Of a stretch of DNA of 64,000 bases, positions 35,160 to 45,924 are shown one piece after another (position 1 is the first letter of the stretch; each line of letters begins with the position of its first letter). The notes under the pieces were generated by a model. That model had not been told where the DNA came from. It made no database searches and was given only the letters and a program-made list of their open reading frames with translations. Source of the DNA: Bdellovibrionota bacterium (GTDB taxonomy: Bacteria > Bdellovibrionota > Bdellovibrionia > Bdellovibrionales > JAEYZS01); NCBI GenBank assembly GCA_040386775.1, contig JAZKEU010000017.1:246316-310315 (forward strand). Reading direction: 5' to 3'. The position numbers and the translations under genes are program-made.

Positions 35160-35284
35160 TCAAATTATTAGTTCAACCTTTGGGCTGAAACTCATTCCTA
35201 AGCGCTAAATATTAATCAATAATGTTGTTTTTGAGTAGGACAATCAATTTGCAACGATGCATTAACTCGCTTGAAGGTTGAGGC

Positions 35285-36769
35285 TTGAGCATATTTAAAC
35301 TACTTATTGATCACCTAATGAAAATGTTGGAAAAAGTAGCTGAAAAAATTTTTAGATTCTTGTGCTCTCTCAAGCTAGCGGTGATTGTGATCGTTTCTTT
35401 AGGCACCATCGCAGCGATAGGCACTGTTATGGAATCCAAGTACGATATGATAACGGCACAAAAGCTCGTCTATCATTCGCCCTATATGTATTTTGTCATG
35501 ATTCTTTTGTGTGTAAATCTTATTGCGGTGGCTGTTGATCGTTTGCCATGGAAAAAAAGACACACAGGTTTTGTCATTGTTCACGCAGGGATTGTGATTT
35601 TAATTGTAGGATCTTATGTGACACGAAAAGTTGGTGTCGATGGAACTCTTTCTTTTGATATAGGAGAAACTTCTAGAAACGTGCAGACCAATGAAACAGA
35701 TCTGATCGTTTACAAACTGAAAGACTTAGAAAGTTCCGAAAAGATTTTTTCTCAAGATGTAGATTTTCTTGTTAATAACCCAAAGAAAAAACCAGTAAAA
35801 ATTCTTTTTGGTGCAGGGGAATCTGATCAAATTGAAGTGATCGATTATATGCCTTACGCCAAAAGAGACTTTACCATCCAAGAATCTAACTTGATGACAG
35901 ATGGTCCGGCACTCAGATTTCAGCTTCAAAATCCTTTCGTCAATATGATTGAATGGATTGTGCAGAGTGGATCGCAACCTGCGAAATTGGATTTGGGTCC
36001 CGCGCAAGTTGTGTTGGCTCGAGAAAATTATGAAAGTCTAGGTGGAAAAAACGAAATCGTTCTTTATCCAACTCAAAACAAAAATACATTGAGATATCAG
36101 ATTTTTGATAAGGACAGTAAAGACGGAAAACCCATCAAGAGCGGAATGGTTCCCGTGGGTGGAGTGATCGAACCGGGGTGGATGGGGCTCACGGTGAGAG
36201 CCATTCAGTTTTATCCAAAAGGCAAAGTAGAATACAAATATACAAAATTAGATTATCCGAATGCCACGAGTACCGCAGCGGCGCAAATCAAATTCAACGG
36301 TCAAGCGTATTGGCTAGGAATGAACACGGCACTTCAGTTGTTTTCAAAAGACACGGTTTATTTTGTGACCTACGGAAATAAAAGATTGGACATTGGATTC
36401 AACATGACTCTCGATCGCTTTGAAATGGAAAAGTACGAAGGCACGCAGATGGCAAAGACCTATAAGAGCGTGGTGAATATTCCCAATGTTGGCCAAAAAG
36501 AAATTTCGATGAATGAACCGTTGAAACATAACGGTTACACTTTTTATCAATCGAGTTTTCAGGAAAATAAAATGGGAGAGCCGACGGCTTCGATTCTTTC
36601 TGTGAATTACGATCCAGGTCGCTGGATTAAATATTTTGGCTCGCTCTGCATCGTTTTAGGGTCTATCATGCTTTTTTACTTTAAGAAATTTGGAACAAAA
36701 CAATCGTCGCAAGAAAAATTTATGAAAATGGACCAACAGTCGTTCATCGAAGGTGAGGTAGAAAAATGA
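35285..36769 (+). CDS. resB: ResB/CcsB-like cytochrome c biogenesis protein
   Basis: 494 residues with the ResB layout: helices near 25-48 (SLKLAVIVIVSLGTIAAIGT), 63-80 (YFVMILLCVNLIAVAVDRL), 90-107 (GFVIVHAGIVILIVGSY), a long periplasmic domain, and a final helix near 452-470 (WIKYFGSLCIVLGSIMLFYF). With CcsA it forms the system II heme lyase that attaches heme to periplasmic apocytochromes. A TTG start at 35285 preceded by AAGG is given; ATG at 35318 is an alternative. It overlaps ccsA by 4 bases. These cytochrome maturases fit the c-type subunits of the act operon downstream. Confidence 0.85.
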   Translation: MSIFKLLIDHLMKMLEKVAEKIFRFLCSLKLAVIVIVSLGTIAAIGTVMESKYDMITAQKLVYHSPYMYFVMILLCVNLIAVAVDRLPWKKRHTGFVIVHAGIVILIVGSYVTRKVGVDGTLSFDIGETSRNVQTNETDLIVYKLKDLESSEKIFSQDVDFLVNNPKKKPVKILFGAGESDQIEVIDYMPYAKRDFTIQESNLMTDGPALRFQLQNPFVNMIEWIVQSGSQPAKLDLGPAQVVLARENYESLGGKNEIVLYPTQNKNTLRYQIFDKDSKDGKPIKSGMVPVGGVIEPGWMGLTVRAIQFYPKGKVEYKYTKLDYPNATSTAAAQIKFNGQAYWLGMNTALQLFSKDTVYFVTYGNKRLDIGFNMTLDRFEMEKYEGTQMAKTYKSVVNIPNVGQKEISMNEPLKHNGYTFYQSSFQENKMGEPTASILSVNYDPGRWIKYFGSLCIVLGSIMLFYFKKFGTKQSSQEKFMKMDQQSFIEGEVEK

Positions 36770-38370
36770 AAAAACTGATTCTAGCTTTGAGTTTAATGTT
36801 ATTTGCACCCGCAATGACCCAAGCCTCCATTGAATCGATATTTGCACCCATACCGGTCCAAGATTCAGGCAGAATCAAACCTTTTGATACTTTTGCGAGA
36901 GAATCTCTACAGCTCGTTTACGGGAAGAGAGATTACAACGGAAAGCCCGCGACGGAAGTGGTGTTCACTTGGATGATTATGCCTCATCATTGGGATGACA
37001 TTGAGTTTGTTAAAATTGATCAAAAAGAAATCAAAGAACAACTAAAATTAGACGTAAACAAAAAAAGATTCTCACCCAAAGAACTTCTTTCTAAAGAACA
37101 ACTTCAAATTCTCTTTACAGAATTACAGACTAAAAAAGAAGCTCAAGAAAAGTTAAAACCATTTTTTCAATCTGTAGAGCGTTTGCAGAGTCAGCTCACA
37201 ATCTACAAGGCCATTGGGCAGGGGTTTGTGCCGGGATGGATTCCGCAAGAATCTTCTGACACATGGATCGCCCTAAAAGATTTTTCTTCAGATTACAGTG
37301 AGCTTTTTTTGAGAATTACAAAGGCTTTTGCTGCTTCTCTTGGGGATAAGAGCAAAGTTGAAGATCTAAGAGCTGCTGTACAAATTTTCAACGAAAAGGC
37401 CAAGGGCGAAAATTTAGATAAATATCCTGCGCAGCAAAAAATCAACTTGGAAGTTCAGTACAATCAATTCCATCCATTCCAGTGGGCGTGGATAGCATAT
37501 GTATTTTCGGCATTGTTTTTTATGTTCTATTTCATTTCAAAGAAGCAAGCTTTCTATAAACTTTCACTTTTTGCTACATTCGTTGGATTTATTATTCATA
37601 CGTATGGCTTTGCCCTTAGAATTTTCATCATGGAAAGACCACCGGTAACAAACATGTACGAGACGGTGATTTGGGTTCCGTGGGGTGCGGTTCTTTTCTC
37701 TATGATTTTGCTGAAGGTAAGTAAGAATAAATTCTTTATCTTTGCATCAAGTATCATTGCATTTGTATGCCTTGTGTTGGCAGATCTAGCGCCGATCATT
37801 TTAGATCCAAGCATGCAGCCTCTTCAGCCTGTATTGAGAAGCAATTTGTGGCTGACGGTGCACGTATTAACTATCACGATCAGTTATGCGGCATTCTTCT
37901 TAGCATTTATTTTGGGAGATATTGCTTTGAGCTTTTATCTTCTAGACGAAAAAAAATACGGTACACATATCACATCACTTAGAGATGCAATTTATCGCTC
38001 TATTCAAGTGGGTGTAGTGTTGTTGGGTGCGGGCACGATCTTAGGTGGTGTTTGGGCCGATTATTCTTGGGGGAGATTCTGGGGATGGGATCCAAAGGAA
38101 ACTTGGGCATTGATTGCATTTTTGGGCTACATCGCCATTCTTCATGGTAGAATTTCAGGTTGGATTAAACCGTTCGGATTTGTTCTATGGTCGGTAATAG
38201 CTTTTGCTCTCGTTGTGATGGCTTGGTACGGGGTGAATTATGTCTTGGGTGCAGGTCTTCACTCTTATGGGTTTGGGGGCGGTGGTTTACCATTTGTTTC
38301 CGCAGTGATCGGCATCCACATTTTATTTGCGGCCACCGTATGGTTCGTAAGGCTGCAAAGACAAAAATAG
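36766..38370 (+). CDS. ccsA: CcsA-type cytochrome c biogenesis protein (heme handling)
   Basis: 534 residues. A signal-peptide-like start is followed by an unusually long N-terminal periplasmic region (about 20-240) before the first of the CcsA helices. The C-terminal half contains the defining tryptophan-rich heme motif WGRFWGWDPKETWALIAF near 440 and conserved His in GFALRIFIMERPPVTNMYET (near 285), AHVLTI-like LTVHVLTITISYAAFFLAFI and ILHGRISGWIKPFG. The family delivers heme to apocytochrome c outside the inner membrane. The long N-terminal extension resembles fused ResB/CcsA organisations; it overlaps resB by 4 bases. Confidence 0.9.
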   Translation: MKKLILALSLMLFAPAMTQASIESIFAPIPVQDSGRIKPFDTFARESLQLVYGKRDYNGKPATEVVFTWMIMPHHWDDIEFVKIDQKEIKEQLKLDVNKKRFSPKELLSKEQLQILFTELQTKKEAQEKLKPFFQSVERLQSQLTIYKAIGQGFVPGWIPQESSDTWIALKDFSSDYSELFLRITKAFAASLGDKSKVEDLRAAVQIFNEKAKGENLDKYPAQQKINLEVQYNQFHPFQWAWIAYVFSALFFMFYFISKKQAFYKLSLFATFVGFIIHTYGFALRIFIMERPPVTNMYETVIWVPWGAVLFSMILLKVSKNKFFIFASSIIAFVCLVLADLAPIILDPSMQPLQPVLRSNLWLTVHVLTITISYAAFFLAFILGDIALSFYLLDEKKYGTHITSLRDAIYRSIQVGVVLLGAGTILGGVWADYSWGRFWGWDPKETWALIAFLGYIAILHGRISGWIKPFGFVLWSVIAFALVVMAWYGVNYVLGAGLHSYGFGGGGLPFVSAVIGIHILFAATVWFVRLQRQK

Positions 38371-38515
38371 AACTGACACTTCTAAAAAATTAGATCCGTT
38401 GTGGCTGGCATAGATTAAGCATAAGTATCATTGTGATTTCGGTTTCCTGGATTTTAGGGGCTTTAAAGTTCTTTAAATTGTCAGGTGATGTGTAAATTTA
38501 ACAAAGAGGTAACGT

Positions 38516-38923
38516 ATGTTTAAAGTGTTATTCGCATTTATTTTGGTAGGTTCAATTCAGTCTCAAGCAGTATTAATTAAAAAGATTCCTGCCGAGATTA
38601 TCGGCGCTGCTTATGTTGATATGAATGGATTGAAAACGATTGCGGTAAACACAAAATATCAAGGTGGTTGTGGGCCAGAAAAAGCGACGTTGAATGTTAA
38701 GAAATGCGTTTCAATAGGTGAAAAAACTTATTCTTGTGTATCGGATTTAGCAATTTCTAGTGTGGTCAATCAATCTTGTATTAGTAAGAGCGTGGAGAAG
38801 GTATTTACAATTACCCAAGCTCAAATCAAAAACGAATCTCTGATGTCTGAAAAATACAAAGATTCAACTCTGGTCATTCGCGGAAAAAGTAAAGAAGTAG
38901 AAATAAAATTAGGAAAAATGTGA
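38516..38923 (+). CDS. Small secreted protein, function unknown
   Basis: 135 residues. A signal peptide (MFKVLFAFILVGSIQSQA) precedes about 115 mature residues with four Cys in two pairs (YQGGCGPEK, VKKCVSIG, YSCVSD, NQSCISK), so disulfides are likely. AGAGGTAACG ahead of the ATG is a good ribosome-binding site. No family recognised. The metzincin-like lipoprotein gene starts 10 bases downstream, so the two are probably cotranscribed, which may make them functional partners. Confidence 0.65.
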   Translation: MFKVLFAFILVGSIQSQAVLIKKIPAEIIGAAYVDMNGLKTIAVNTKYQGGCGPEKATLNVKKCVSIGEKTYSCVSDLAISSVVNQSCISKSVEKVFTITQAQIKNESLMSEKYKDSTLVIRGKSKEVEIKLGKM

Positions 38924-38933
38924 GAACAAAAAG

Positions 38934-40127
38934 ATGAAGTTGTGGGTAATCTTAATTATTATAGCCAGTTCAGTATCGGCATGTTCAGGATCCTCAGGTA
39001 AGGGCGGAGCCGAAAGCTACGAAGGCAATGTCGTCGAGCTACACAATCGATTTTTTACTGAAGGCGGGGATTACCTAAGTCAGCGTTGCGATATTGATTT
39101 AAAAGATAAAAAAACAAAATTACTTACAGATCTGCAATCTAAACATGCTGATTTAGTGCAACTTAAAAATTCATATTATGCTAAAGAATCTGGCGATAAA
39201 AATGGAAAATTCGAAATTTTAAATTTTGGCCCGGCGAAATTTTCTAGAGAGAGGTTTCCTGTGCAACATAAGGATGTGTGGCAAGAGAGTGACGGTCTAT
39301 CTTGGTATAATATTATAAAATATTATGAAAAAATATTAGCTAATCCCAAAGCCAGTCTTGAAGATTGGTACGATCTAGATATAGATGTGCGAAACATTCT
39401 TCCTGATGATCAAAGTAGAATTCTAGAATTGCAAAATATGTCTTTAGGGAGACGTGATAAAGAAAATCTAAAACTCATCATGGAAATCACCGAATCTTGC
39501 ATCGAAAACAATCAGTGTTCAAAGTTAGAGTTGTCAGCCTCTCTAGAGGCGTGGGTACAAAGTAAGAGCTATTACCCTCTTAATTTAAAAAAAATTAGAA
39601 GCGCATCAAGCCAAGATGAATTTAAAAAACGCCTTAGAACGTTCAATGCAGATCTTAATTTTGATTATGATAAGTTTAAGCTACGTCATAATAATCACAA
39701 AGTAGATAAAGAATCTTCAACTCTAACGGTTCATATGGATCTAAATGCTTTTGCCCCTGATCAACGAAAGCTTGCGGATTATCTTCAGGCAGTTTGGTCG
39801 GTGGAAGGAATCAACATAAGAATTTTGACTTCAAGAGATCCCAGCTATTCTTTTTATAAAATTGTTTTAAACTCTCAAGAACGTCGGGGAGTTGTCTATC
39901 ATGAGCGACATCTTATGTACCTTAATCCAAATACTTCTATTCAGAATCTTATTCATGAATTTGGGCATGTATTGGGCTTAAGAGACGAATACTATACGAT
40001 ATGGAATGAAGACTCTTGTAGCTACAAAGATGAATATAACAAATCGAATTTGATGTCCGGACCACCAAGTATTAACGTGAAAAGCCAGCATATTAAGGCT
40101 CTTAAAGAGCTTTATTTTAGTAATTAA
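38934..40127 (+). CDS. Metzincin-like lipoprotein metalloprotease
   Basis: 397 residues. The N-terminus is a lipoprotein signal (VIIIASSVSA-type hydrophobic run ending SACSG, Cys lipidated). The C-terminal region has the zinc motif NLIHEFGHVLGLRDEYYT near 340, matching HExGHxLGLxD with Asp in place of the third His, and SNLMSGPPS near 378, which may be the Met-turn. Thus it is likely a secreted or outer-membrane zinc protease; the substrate is unknown. A second metzincin lipoprotein is at 60406. It follows the secreted protein by 10 bases and is convergent with uup. Confidence 0.75.
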   Translation: MKLWVILIIIASSVSACSGSSGKGGAESYEGNVVELHNRFFTEGGDYLSQRCDIDLKDKKTKLLTDLQSKHADLVQLKNSYYAKESGDKNGKFEILNFGPAKFSRERFPVQHKDVWQESDGLSWYNIIKYYEKILANPKASLEDWYDLDIDVRNILPDDQSRILELQNMSLGRRDKENLKLIMEITESCIENNQCSKLELSASLEAWVQSKSYYPLNLKKIRSASSQDEFKKRLRTFNADLNFDYDKFKLRHNNHKVDKESSTLTVHMDLNAFAPDQRKLADYLQAVWSVEGINIRILTSRDPSYSFYKIVLNSQERRGVVYHERHLMYLNPNTSIQNLIHEFGHVLGLRDEYYTIWNEDSCSYKDEYNKSNLMSGPPSINVKSQHIKALKELYFSN

Positions 40128-40143
40128 GAGAACTTTACTTAAC

Positions 40144-41961
40144 TTACGAAAGACTTTCCCATAAAGCGTAAAGTCGATCGACTTCGGTTTGCGCCTTTGC
40201 AATTTCCTTAGACAGTTCCATTAGTTTTTTAGAATCCGCTAAATTCTCTGGTTTTCCATACTCCGCCGTAAGTTTTGCAAGGAGTTCTTCAGCTTTTTTG
40301 ATATTTCCATCCATGTTGTCTAAAGCGAATTGATCTTTAAAGCTTAATTTTTTCTTTTTACCGGAATCTTGTGAGCTTGAACCACCGGCTTTGTTCGTGG
40401 CCTTAATTTTTTGCTCTAAGCGTACTTGGTCTTCGTACCATTCTTCCCATTGATCAAGGCCTACCATCGGAGTGATGGTCTTTTCGCCTTTTTCATCCAC
40501 GCCAAATGCCAAGAGCAAATTGCTGGCTTGATCCAAGAAATATCTATCATGGGTGACCAGAATAATGGCGCCATTGAATTCACTCAGAATATCTTGGAGC
40601 ACATCCAGGGTAGAAATATCAAGATCATTGGTTGGTTCATCGAGAATTAAAACATTGGCTTTTTTCAGTAAAAGTTTTGCAAGTAGAAGTCTGCTTTGTT
40701 CTCCGCCAGAAAGTTTTCTGACCGGCATATCCATTTGTTCGTAAGAAAATAAAAATCTTTGTAAGTAGCTCTTTACATGCATGGTACCATTGTCGCCATA
40801 AGGTACAAAATCTCCGGCAGGACAAACGGTTTTGATCACGCTCAATTCTTGATCGAGACTTTCACGGTTTTGTTCAAAGTAAACCACCTGCAATTGATCA
40901 GCATGGAAGACTGATCCCGTATCGGGCTTTTCTTTTCCTGTGAGAAGTCTAATAAGGGTGGATTTTCCGCAACCATTTTTTCCAATCAAACCAATACGGC
41001 TCTTTGGCGTGAGCAATAAATCTAGAGGAGGGATAACGGTACTTTTACCATATTTTTTAGAAATATTTTTAGCTTCAATCAACTTCTTAGGATTTTTATC
41101 CATGCCTTGCAGTTGCATTTCTACACGCTGCACTTGGTTTCGAGAAGTTAGATCCCCAACCTGATCTTTTAAAACTCCTGCTTGGTCTATTCTTGCTTGC
41201 TGTTTTTTTAGTCGTGCCTGTGGGCCACGTCTTAACCACTCGGTTTCGCGTCTGAGAGTATTTTTAAGTTTAGTCTCTAGACTTTCTTGAGCGGTGAGGA
41301 GTTGCTCCCTCACTTCTAAATATTTTGCATAATCGCCATCAATCTTTAAAAGTCCATCGGGGTGCCTGCGATCGAGCTCAAAAATTTTATTGGAAACTTT
41401 TTGCAGGAACAATCTGTCATGGGTGATGGTGACCGTAGCAAAGTTGGATTTTGCTAGAAGATTCTCAAGCCACATGATGCTTTCGATGTCGAGATGGTTG
41501 GTGGGTTCATCCAAAAGTAATAAGTTAGGTTCTTTTAAAAGTTCACGTGCGAGGGCTACGCGTTTTTTCCAACCTCCGGAAAGATTGGAGATCAAGGTCT
41601 CTGCCTGCACTTCGCCCTCCGTCAAAGATAACTTCGACATGATTTGGTGGGCGCGCGAAATTTCCTGCCAATCATAGGGATCGTGAGACCCTTCCATTAC
41701 GGAATCTTGTACAGTAGCGTTGTCCGTAAATTGAGGAACCTGTTCCAGATATCCAATTTTCAAACCCCGTTGAGGAGAAAGAGTGCCGCCATCCAAATCA
41801 GAAGTTTCTGCTAATATTTTAAGCAATGTTGATTTGCCAGCTCCATTAGGTCCAATTAAACCAATGCGCTCGCCACTTCCGATAGAAAATGTAAGTCCGT
41901 CGAAAAGAGTTCTAGATGCAAAAACTTTTTTTAGCTTGTGAGCATTAATCAAAATCGCCAT
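40144..41961 (-). CDS. uup: ABC-F family ATPase, Uup-like
   Basis: 605 residues with two ABC cassettes and no membrane segment. Cassette 1: Walker A GPNGAGKSTLL near 38, signature LSGGWKKR, Walker B NLLLLDEPTNHLD. Cassette 2: GKNGCGKSTL near 335, LSGGEQSRLL, VLILDEPTNDLD. Between them is a basic linker (RRETEWLRRGPQARLKKQQA) and at the C-terminus a coiled coil (DGNIKKAEELLAKLTAEYGK) as in Uup, which binds branched DNA or ribosomes. ABC-F proteins act on ribosomes or DNA intermediates in the cytoplasm. Convergent with the metzincin gene. Confidence 0.92.
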   Translation of the reverse strand: MAILINAHKLKKVFASRTLFDGLTFSIGSGERIGLIGPNGAGKSTLLKILAETSDLDGGTLSPQRGLKIGYLEQVPQFTDNATVQDSVMEGSHDPYDWQEISRAHQIMSKLSLTEGEVQAETLISNLSGGWKKRVALARELLKEPNLLLLDEPTNHLDIESIMWLENLLAKSNFATVTITHDRLFLQKVSNKIFELDRRHPDGLLKIDGDYAKYLEVREQLLTAQESLETKLKNTLRRETEWLRRGPQARLKKQQARIDQAGVLKDQVGDLTSRNQVQRVEMQLQGMDKNPKKLIEAKNISKKYGKSTVIPPLDLLLTPKSRIGLIGKNGCGKSTLIRLLTGKEKPDTGSVFHADQLQVVYFEQNRESLDQELSVIKTVCPAGDFVPYGDNGTMHVKSYLQRFLFSYEQMDMPVRKLSGGEQSRLLLAKLLLKKANVLILDEPTNDLDISTLDVLQDILSEFNGAIILVTHDRYFLDQASNLLLAFGVDEKGEKTITPMVGLDQWEEWYEDQVRLEQKIKATNKAGGSSSQDSGKKKKLSFKDQFALDNMDGNIKKAEELLAKLTAEYGKPENLADSKKLMELSKEIAKAQTEVDRLYALWESLS

Positions 41962-41974
41962 CGCAAGAACCTAA

Positions 41975-42020
41975 CGCATAACCGACACCAAAAGGTAGTC
42001 CGTACTTTTCTGTACCGGCG
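41975..42020. repeat. Degenerate palindromic unit after the uup start
   Basis: AAAAGGTAGTCCGTACTTTT forms an imperfect hairpin (AAAAGGTA with TACTTTT-type right arm) and is preceded by ACCGACACC. It resembles the AAAGGTG hairpin module of the larger palindromic elements with changes. Weak evidence. Confidence 0.35.
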
Positions 42021-42119
42021 CCGTGTTAATAATATTGAGAAGTTGATCAAAAAAATGTCTCATGCGTATTTTTTGAGCATTCGTAAGATCTGGTTATCTC
42101 AAAAAAAAATTCAAAAGCT

Positions 42120-42148
42120 TTGAAAAAACTCAGTGACAAGATTATCAA
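42120..42148 (+). promoter_or_regulatory. Candidate sigma-70 promoter of the act operon
   Basis: TTGAAA (42120-42125) and TATCAA (42143-42148) are separated by 17 bases. It would give a leader of about 100 bases before actA. The 294-base gap between uup and actA holds no gene. Confidence 0.35.
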
Positions 42149-42255
42149 TTCGTTGTCATTTATATATGTTGTAAAGCACAAAGATAAATTTCGGAAAAGG
42201 ACTCAGTGTGTTCTAAGCCTTAGGTTTGTTTTTATGCGATTGAAAGGGAGCAACT

Positions 42256-42795
42256 GTGAACAAGTCCATCTTGAAGAGCCCTCTGTTTAAACTCGGGCTC
42301 ACAGCGCTAGTGTTAGTTGTAGTTGGTGCGCATGCATATTTTTTGGTTCCACCAACAGGATACAACAACGGATATCAACCTGATCAACCGATTCCATTTG
42401 ATCATACCATCCACGCAGGAAAGTACCAGATTAGCTGTCAGTACTGTCACTCGAACGTAGAGAAATCTCGTCACGCGACAGTGCCTTCACTAAACGTATG
42501 TATGAACTGTCATAAAAACGTGGCGGCTGATAAGCCTTTAATTCAAAGATTAAAAGCTGCTTACGAAGCTGGCGAAAGCATTCCTTGGGTAAAAGTAAAC
42601 ATGCTTCCTGACTTTGTAAAATTCAATCACAAGAGACACATAGCTAAAGGCGTTCAATGTCAAACATGTCACGGACCAGTTGAGACAATGCAAACTTACT
42701 ATCAAGAAAAGCCTCTCTCAATGGGCTGGTGTATTGAGTGCCATAGAAAACCTGAACACAACGCAAACATCAGTTGCGACACTTGTCACTACTAG
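42256..42795 (+). CDS. actA: Alternative complex III pentaheme cytochrome c subunit ActA
   Basis: 179 residues with one N-terminal membrane helix (about 11-30, LFKLGLTALVLVVVGAHAYF) and five CxxCH heme sites: CQYCH, CMNCH, CQTCH, CIECH and CDTCH. ActA accepts electrons from the Fe-S/quinol part of the complex at the periplasmic face. It uses GTG as start with GGGAGC upstream. It opens the actABCDEF operon, 18 bases ahead of actB. Maturation requires the ResB/CcsA pair encoded upstream. Confidence 0.92.
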   Translation: MNKSILKSPLFKLGLTALVLVVVGAHAYFLVPPTGYNNGYQPDQPIPFDHTIHAGKYQISCQYCHSNVEKSRHATVPSLNVCMNCHKNVAADKPLIQRLKAAYEAGESIPWVKVNMLPDFVKFNHKRHIAKGVQCQTCHGPVETMQTYYQEKPLSMGWCIECHRKPEHNANISCDTCHY

Positions 42796-42813
42796 GCTTG
42801 GAGACGACATAAC

Positions 42814-45800
42814 ATGAAAAACGAAAACAATATTGAAACAACGACAGAAAAAATTTTCTGGAAAAGCTTAGATGAAAAATATCAAACAGAAGAGTTCAAA
42901 GCTATTGCTCAAAAAGAATTCGTAACTTCTCCCTTCGCGACTGAAGATGGAACAGACGGTGTAGCAAGACGTGATTTCTTAAAATTGATGGGTGCAAGTA
43001 TTGCTCTAGCAAGTACTGCATGTATCAAAAGACCTGTTGATTACATCGTTCCATACGCTGAGCATCCACCAGAGATCACTCCAGGTGTTGCAAACTATTA
43101 CGCTTCATCATGGACATTCCAAGGTGAAACTCACGGACTTGTGGTTAAGACAAGAGAAGGTCGTCCAATTTATCTTTCTGGAAATAAAAAACATCCAATC
43201 AACCAAAATGGTATTTCAGCAATCGCTCAAGCACAAATTTTATCACTTTATGATCCAGACAGATTACAAGCTCCAGTAAAAAGAAACGAAGACGGATCTT
43301 ATTCAAAAATCACATGGGACAAATTAGATGAAGAAGTAACTGCAGTGTTGAAGGGTGGACCAGTTGTTCTTCTTTCTTCATCTCTAAACTCTCCATCAAC
43401 AGAAACTTTAATTTCTGATTTCTTCCAAGGCTTCAAAGGGAAGCATGTTGTTTGGGATTCATTAGGAAATGATGACGTGGTTGCTGGTCAAAAAGCATCT
43501 TACGGAAACACAGTCGCTCCGAGATACAGACTTGATCAAGCAAAGATGATTGTATCAATTGATGCTGACTTCTTGGGAACATGGTCAAGTTCAACGGAAC
43601 TGTCTAGGCAATTCGCTCAAGGAAGAAAGCCTGGAAAAGACATGAATAAACTTGTGTCATTTGAATCCATGATGTCTTTGACTGGTGCAAACTCAGATAC
43701 AAGAATCCCAATTGCTCCTTCACAACAGTTGACTGTAGCAATGGGTCTTATCAATGAACTTGTGAACAACCAAAAAGTTTCAAGATACGCTGGTGATGGC
43801 GCGGTTTCAAAAGCGGCTAGCCAATTCGCAAACGCTGCTGAAGAAATCGGAATGGAAAAAGAACTTCTTTCGCAAATTGCAAAAGATCTTTGGGCAAACC
43901 GTGGCGCTTCAGTAGTACTTACTGGTGGTATCACAACAAGAACAGCGCAAAGTGCTGATCTTCATGCAGCGGTGAACTTCTTAAATACAATTTTAGAAAA
44001 CGATGGAAGAGCTGTTGACGGAACTGCAGTAACAACTGCTGCCGGTGGTTCTTACCAAGATATGAAAAACTTAATCCAAGAAATGAATGAAGGAAAAGTT
44101 TCTACTTTAATCATTCATAGAGCGAACCCAGCATATGCACTTCCAAAAAGCTCAGGCTTTGTTGAAGCTTTGAAAAAAGTGAAGACAGTGATTTATGCAG
44201 GTTCGCACTTAGATGAAACTGGAAAGCTTGCTAACTACGTAGCTCCAGATCATCACCATCTCGAAAACTGGGGAGACTCAGAAGTTCAAAAAGGTGTTTA
44301 CTCAATCCAACAACCAACAATTCGTCCTCTATATGATACAAGGTCATTAGAATTAACTTTGATCTCTTGGGCATATCAATTGGATGCTGGTCCTTCAAGA
44401 TTAAGAGATCCAGACAGCTGGTTAGATTATTTGAAAAAGAACTGGCAAAATAATCTTCAAAAAACTGCAGGCGTTGGCGGCGGGTTTGAAGACTTCTGGT
44501 TAACTTTCTTAAAAGAAGGTGTGATCGATACTTCATCACGTGGCGGAAGAAGAACTGCTCCAAGTACTGCGAGACAATTCTTGGTTGGTTCATTAACTAA
44601 AATCCAGAAGCCAGTGACTAAGGATGTAGAATTAGTTCTTTACTCTAAAATTGGCCACGCCGATGGAAGCTTTGCAAACATCGCATGGCTTCAAGAATTC
44701 CCAGATCCAGTTACAAAGATCGTATGGGATAACTACTTTAACGTTTCTCCAAAAATGGCTCATGATTTAAAAATCAAAGAAGGCACTGTAATTGAAGTGG
44801 AAGCAAACGGAGTGAAAATGAAACTCCCAGCTCACATTCAACCAGGCTTGAACGCAAAAACAATTGCAGTTGCGGTTGGTTTTGGAAGAACAGATGCAGG
44901 ATCTGTTGGATCTAACATCGGTAAAAATGCATTTGAATACGTAAATCTAAAAGGCGATGTTCCAGTATTTTCAGGTCAAGAAGCTAAAGTTTCTGTGACA
45001 GGTGAGAAGATCGAACTTGCTTGTACTCAAGGCCATCATTCAATGGAAGGTCGTCAAATCGTAGTTCAAGCAACATTAAAGGATTACTTGAACAATCCAG
45101 GGGCAAACATCCATAGACATAAAATGTTATCTCTTTGGGGAACGCACGAATACAAAGGTTACAAGTGGGCGATGGTTATCGACCAAAACGTTTGTAACGG
45201 TTGCAGTGCTTGCGTGATCGCTTGTCAAAGTGAGAACAACATTCCAACAGTTGGGAAAAAATATATTCTTCAAGGTAGAGAAATGCACTGGTTGAGAATC
45301 GATCGTTACTATGCGGGCGACGAAGCAAATCCAGAAACAGTTTTCCAACCTATGCTCTGCCAACATTGTGACAATGCTCCTTGTGAAACAGTTTGTCCGG
45401 TTCTAGCTACTACTCATAGTGATGAGGGCTTAAACCAAATGACCTATAATAGATGTGTTGGGACGAGGTACTGTTCAAACAACTGTCCTTATAAAGTTAG
45501 AAGATTCAACTGGTTCAACTACGCAACTCCACTTAAGAAACCACAAACAATGGCGTTAAACCCAGATGTTACTGTGAGATCAAGAGGGGTCATGGAGAAA
45601 TGTACTTTCTGTACACAAAGAATCCATGAAGCAAAGAACACAGCTAAAGATCAAAATAGAAAAGTAAAAGACGGTGACGTAGTAACAGCTTGCCAAGAAG
45701 CTTGCGCAACAGGAGCTATCATTTTCGGTAACGTGAATGATCCTGAATCTCAAGTGGCTAAACTTTTCAAAGATCCAAGATCATACTCTGTTCTTGAAGA

Positions 45801-45924
45801 AGTGAATGCTGTTCCATCAGTAAGATACCAAACTAAGGTGAGAAACAGTGACACAGTTGCAACAGCAAAGCATCACAGCAGTGATTCCGCTGGACATGAC
45901 TCTAAAGGTGGAGGAGCCCACTAA
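42814..45924 (+). CDS. actB: Alternative complex III ActB (molybdopterin-like and Fe-S fusion)
   Basis: 1036 residues. A twin-arginine-type signal ([20 protein letters not shown]) lies near 48. The large N-terminal part is related to molybdopterin oxidoreductases but, as is usual for ActB, probably lacks the cofactor. The C-terminal Fe-S part (about 770-1000) has four Cys clusters: [35 protein letters not shown] and CTFCTQR with [10 protein letters not shown]. It transfers electrons from quinol to ActA within the membrane complex. It ends HDSKGGGAH. It overlaps actC by one base. Confidence 0.92.
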   Translation: MKNENNIETTTEKIFWKSLDEKYQTEEFKAIAQKEFVTSPFATEDGTDGVARRDFLKLMGASIALASTACIKRPVDYIVPYAEHPPEITPGVANYYASSWTFQGETHGLVVKTREGRPIYLSGNKKHPINQNGISAIAQAQILSLYDPDRLQAPVKRNEDGSYSKITWDKLDEEVTAVLKGGPVVLLSSSLNSPSTETLISDFFQGFKGKHVVWDSLGNDDVVAGQKASYGNTVAPRYRLDQAKMIVSIDADFLGTWSSSTELSRQFAQGRKPGKDMNKLVSFESMMSLTGANSDTRIPIAPSQQLTVAMGLINELVNNQKVSRYAGDGAVSKAASQFANAAEEIGMEKELLSQIAKDLWANRGASVVLTGGITTRTAQSADLHAAVNFLNTILENDGRAVDGTAVTTAAGGSYQDMKNLIQEMNEGKVSTLIIHRANPAYALPKSSGFVEALKKVKTVIYAGSHLDETGKLANYVAPDHHHLENWGDSEVQKGVYSIQQPTIRPLYDTRSLELTLISWAYQLDAGPSRLRDPDSWLDYLKKNWQNNLQKTAGVGGGFEDFWLTFLKEGVIDTSSRGGRRTAPSTARQFLVGSLTKIQKPVTKDVELVLYSKIGHADGSFANIAWLQEFPDPVTKIVWDNYFNVSPKMAHDLKIKEGTVIEVEANGVKMKLPAHIQPGLNAKTIAVAVGFGRTDAGSVGSNIGKNAFEYVNLKGDVPVFSGQEAKVSVTGEKIELACTQGHHSMEGRQIVVQATLKDYLNNPGANIHRHKMLSLWGTHEYKGYKWAMVIDQNVCNGCSACVIACQSENNIPTVGKKYILQGREMHWLRIDRYYAGDEANPETVFQPMLCQHCDNAPCETVCPVLATTHSDEGLNQMTYNRCVGTRYCSNNCPYKVRRFNWFNYATPLKKPQTMALNPDVTVRSRGVMEKCTFCTQRIHEAKNTAKDQNRKVKDGDVVTACQEACATGAIIFGNVNDPESQVAKLFKDPRSYSVLEEVNAVPSVRYQTKVRNSDTVATAKHHSSDSAGHDSKGGGAH

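Noticed and set aside
41938-42123. 61-codon plus-strand frame over the uup start
   Set aside because: Overlaps the uup gene start and has no ribosome-binding site.
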